Shown: positions 62,239-64,000 of the stretch, piece by piece
Layout of the letters: the number at the start of each line of letters is the position of its first letter
Position numbering within the stretch: position 1 is the first letter of the stretch
DNA from: an uncultured Prevotellaceae bacterium
Lineage (GTDB): Bacteria > Bacteroidota > Bacteroidia > Bacteroidales > Bacteroidaceae
Assembly: GCA_900314655.1 (NCBI GenBank)
Contig: OMWC01000001.1
Coordinates: 1-64,000 of the forward strand
Length of the DNA: 64,000 bases
Direction: 5' to 3'
Position numbers and translations under genes: made by a program
Notes under the pieces: model-generated
Database searches by the model: none
What the model was told of the DNA's origin: nothing
What the model saw: the letters and a program-made list of their open reading frames with translations, nothing else

Positions 62239-63219
62239 ATGAATGCACAACCAGCAATCAAGCCCTACGTCATCGGACTCGACCTCGGAGGCACCAACTC
62301 CGTATTTGGAATCGTAGATGCACGTGGAGAAATCAAAGCCACTACGGCCATCAAGACTCAAGGTTACGACAAAGTGGAAGACTACGTTGATGCCTGCGTG
62401 GAAGCCCTGCAGGTCATCATCGACCAGGTGGGCGGTATCGAGACCATCAAGGCCATGGGCATCGGAGCCCCCAACGGTAACTATTATAGCGGAACCATCG
62501 AGTTCGCGCCCAACCTCTCGTGGGCTCACGACGGCATCGTGCCCCTGGCACAGATGTTCAGCGACCGCCTCGGAGGCATCCCCGTGGGCCTCACCAACGA
62601 TGCCAACGCGGCAGCTGTAGGAGAAATGACCTATGGAGTAGCCCGCGGCATGAAGAACTTCATCGTCATCACCCTCGGAACGGGTGTGGGTTCAGGTATC
62701 GTCATCAACGGACAACTCGTCTATGGATGCGACGGATTTGCAGGCGAACTCGGCCACGTCACCATGGTTCGCGAAGGAGGCCGAGTATGCGGATGCGGCC
62801 GTCAAGGCTGTCTGGAATGCTACTGCTCAGCCACAGGCGTGGCTCGTTCGGCTCGCGAATTCCTCCAGAAATCACAGGAGCCCTCTCTGCTCCGCGAACT
62901 CGATCCCGAGCAGATCACCTCGCTCGACGTATCCATTGCCGCCGGCAAGGGGGATGCTCTGGCCAAGCGCATCTATGAGTTTACGGGCGACATGCTCGGC
63001 AAGGCTTGTGCCGACTTCGCTGCCTTCTCATCTCCCGAGGCATTCATCTTCTTCGGCGGCATGACTAAGGCCGGTGACCTCATCATGAAACCCATCGAGG
63101 AAAGCTACAACAACCACGTGCTCAAGATATTCAAGGGCAAGGCCAAGTTCCTCGTAAGCGGACTCGACGGCTCATCTGCAGCCGTGCTCGGAGCCTCTGC
63201 CATCGGTTGGGAACTCTGA
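62239..63219 (+). CDS. ROK-family glucokinase
   Basis: This 326-aa ROK kinase phosphorylates glucose or a related hexose with ATP. The ATP-binding motif is 'GLDLGGTNSVFGIVD' (residues about 13-27), followed by 'TNDANAAAVGEMTYG' with the catalytic Asp, 'VITLGTGVGSGIV', and the zinc-type ROK signature 'GELGHVTMVREGGRVCGCGRQGCLECY'-like region with its cysteines, at about 175-200. Monocistronic with its own promoter and terminator. It likely supplies glucose 6-phosphate from the glucan operon and imported sugars. Confidence 0.93.
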   Translation: MNAQPAIKPYVIGLDLGGTNSVFGIVDARGEIKATTAIKTQGYDKVEDYVDACVEALQVIIDQVGGIETIKAMGIGAPNGNYYSGTIEFAPNLSWAHDGIVPLAQMFSDRLGGIPVGLTNDANAAAVGEMTYGVARGMKNFIVITLGTGVGSGIVINGQLVYGCDGFAGELGHVTMVREGGRVCGCGRQGCLECYCSATGVARSAREFLQKSQEPSLLRELDPEQITSLDVSIAAGKGDALAKRIYEFTGDMLGKACADFAAFSSPEAFIFFGGMTKAGDLIMKPIEESYNNHVLKIFKGKAKFLVSGLDGSSAAVLGASAIGWEL

Positions 63220-63240
63220 TACCGATATACGTTTAAATAA

Positions 63241-63286
63241 GGAAAAGAATACGCACGTGCTTATACGCGTGCGTATTTTCTTTTCC
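63241..63286 (+). terminator. Glucokinase terminator
   Basis: A long stem (GGAAAAGAATACGCACG with CGTGCGTATTTTCTTTTCC, small bulge) around a 10-nt loop, with a T-rich end. The array at 63287 starts immediately after it. Confidence 0.8.
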
Positions 63287-63367
63287 TTCCACCCAACGGA
63301 AGCCTTGCTTCTACCCACTGGAAACAATGCTTCCTGGCTTTGGAAACAGGCTTTCTGCTGATTGGAA
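63287..63367. repeat. Locus C: 22-bp alternating array TTC(C/T)-N7-GGAA-N7, four units
   Basis: Half-sites begin at 63287, 63309, 63331 and 63353, exactly 22 bp apart, each with GGAA 11 bp later. The half-sites match those of locus A at 6478-6602; the N7 spacers do not. It lies just after the glucokinase terminator, as locus A lies just after the mscL terminator. Confidence 0.88.
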
Positions 63368-63540
63368 ATGATATCTTTTAGTGTTGCGTTTGATATATTT
63401 TCCATAATATTTTCAGCCTTTGGGGAGCAATTTCACACATTCCGTGCCCCGACCGAGGTTCGGTTTCGCAGGTGTTGTAGGTTTCGTGTTGTTGTATCTC
63501 ATTGATATACTGCTTTTTAGGTGAAACGTTAATGTCCTGA

Positions 63541-63692
63541 GCGTTCCAGTTCCAGTTGTTCCAATTTTTTTTCAGAGGGTTTCAATATCTTCTTTTTTCT
63601 ATATAACTAACTATATATCAATTAGTTATAGGTCTTTAGAAGGGGTGCGTTATCCTGTTTTTAGAAACTGGAACAAATTGGAACTGGAACGC
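63541..63692. repeat. Locus C: inverted iteron arms around a 99-bp AT-rich core
   Basis: The left arm (63541-63566) contains three GTTCCA iterons. The right arm (63666-63692) is its near-perfect reverse complement, with a 1-bp length difference and a few changed bases in the inner half. The core starts with T8-CAGA-GGG, as in locus A, and contains TATATAACTAACTATATATCAA. The 607-bp gap between glucokinase and the Sua5-type gene holds only the terminator, the array, this structure and a -7 box. Confidence 0.82.
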
Positions 63693-63800
63693 TTCCGTTA
63701 AGCTGAAAGCAAAGTCAAGCCAGCTTATTTCTCTATGAGGCCAATGTTGTAAAGATAGTGAATATTTCGGGAATTTCTTCGCTTAATCGGATTTTTGTTG

Positions 63801-63808
63801 TACCTTTG
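63801..63808 (+). promoter_or_regulatory. -7 element TACCTTTG for the Sua5/YrdC-type gene
   Basis: Consensus TAnnTTTG 18 bp before the start codon; no good -33 TTTG. Confidence 0.6.
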
Positions 63809-63826
63809 CCCCTCCAGAATGAAATT

Positions 63827-64000
63827 ATGAACAGAAAAGAAGATATACAACGGGCCGTGGAAGTGATGCGGAAGGGTGGGGTGATACTCTATCCTACGGA
63901 TACCGTATGGGGTATCGGATGCGATGCCACCAACGAGGAGGCCGTGGCAAAAGTCTATAAAATCAAGCAGCGCGACGACTCGAAGGCGCTAATCTGCCTC
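63827..64000 (+). CDS. Sua5/YciO/YrdC-family protein, cut by the window edge
   Basis: The first 58 codons are visible: MNRKEDIQRAVEVMRKGGVI, then LYPTDTVWGIGCDA and 'KVYKIKQRDDSKALICL'. The YPTDTVWG and KxR...K patterns are those of L-threonylcarbamoyladenylate synthase, which makes the precursor for t6A37 in tRNA. The 3' end lies outside the window, so TsaC/Sua5 length class cannot be judged. Confidence 0.88.
   Translation, partial: MNRKEDIQRAVEVMRKGGVILYPTDTVWGIGCDATNEEAVAKVYKIKQRDDSKALICL

Noticed and set aside
1..64000. tRNA, rRNA or insertion-sequence transposase genes
   Set aside because: No cloverleaf-like intergenic sequence, rRNA segment or transposase-type protein was recognised in the window.

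Overview
The window looks like chromosomal DNA of a Bacteroidales bacterium, most likely a Prevotella/Segatella-type gut or rumen organism. Two complete SusC/SusD pairs are present. Promoters follow the Bacteroidetes pattern (TTTG, 19-20 bp, TAnnTTTG) in front of most transcription units. Upstream regions are AT-rich with little Shine-Dalgarno signal, and several secreted enzymes share a short C-terminal tag of the type IX secretion kind. The genus is inferred from family content and cannot be proven here.

Layout. 1-6 kb: a first SusC/SusD pair and a small lipoprotein, bounded by two copies of a hairpin-bearing repeat. 6.2-8.4 kb: a gene-free repeat locus (A), mscL and gapA. 8.5-12.6 kb: three exported proteins of unknown function in one operon. 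12.6-15.3 kb: miaA, a lipid kinase and a Crp/Fnr regulator. 15.4-20.2 kb: a glycogen/alpha-glucan operon (debranching enzyme, glycosyltransferase, GH57). 20.2-48.4 kb: a large, mostly minus-strand pectin region with GH3, PL1 pectate lyase, surface lipoprotein, SusD, SusC, CE8 pectin methylesterase, accessory tagged proteins, a second PL1, a third PL1 broken by one in-frame amber codon, and a GH28-GH105 fusion. 39.0-41.8 kb: a VapE-type primase-helicase plus DUF6078 cassette (locus B) sits inside the pectin region and is bounded by iteron-like repeats. 48.5-50.2 kb: a candidate small RNA, an ECF sigma factor, rpe and an overlooked 41-aa gene. 50.3-57.5 kb: a complete trp operon with a Trp-Trp-Trp leader peptide and attenuator, in the permuted order D-C-F-A-(hotdog thioesterase)-B-E-G. 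57.5-62.1 kb: a minus-strand operon LysE-DUF4924-rmlD-prfC-pfkB. 62.2-64 kb: a ROK glucokinase, a third repeat locus (C) and the start of a Sua5/YrdC gene cut by the window edge.

How the parts work together. The pectin genes describe a degradation chain: CE8 removes methyl esters, PL1 lyases cut polygalacturonate, SusC/SusD and the surface lipoprotein bind and import oligomers, and GH28, GH105 and GH3 finish them. ROK kinase, GAPDH and the glucan operon handle the sugars released or stored.

The most unusual signal is non-coding. At three places (6.2-6.6, 39.0-41.8 and 63.3-63.7 kb) an exact 22-bp-period array of alternating inverted half-sites lies near an inverted pair of short iterons around an AT-rich core. 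Only the middle locus carries the VapE and DUF6078 genes. I read these as one family of elements, with one gene-bearing member and two gene-free members.
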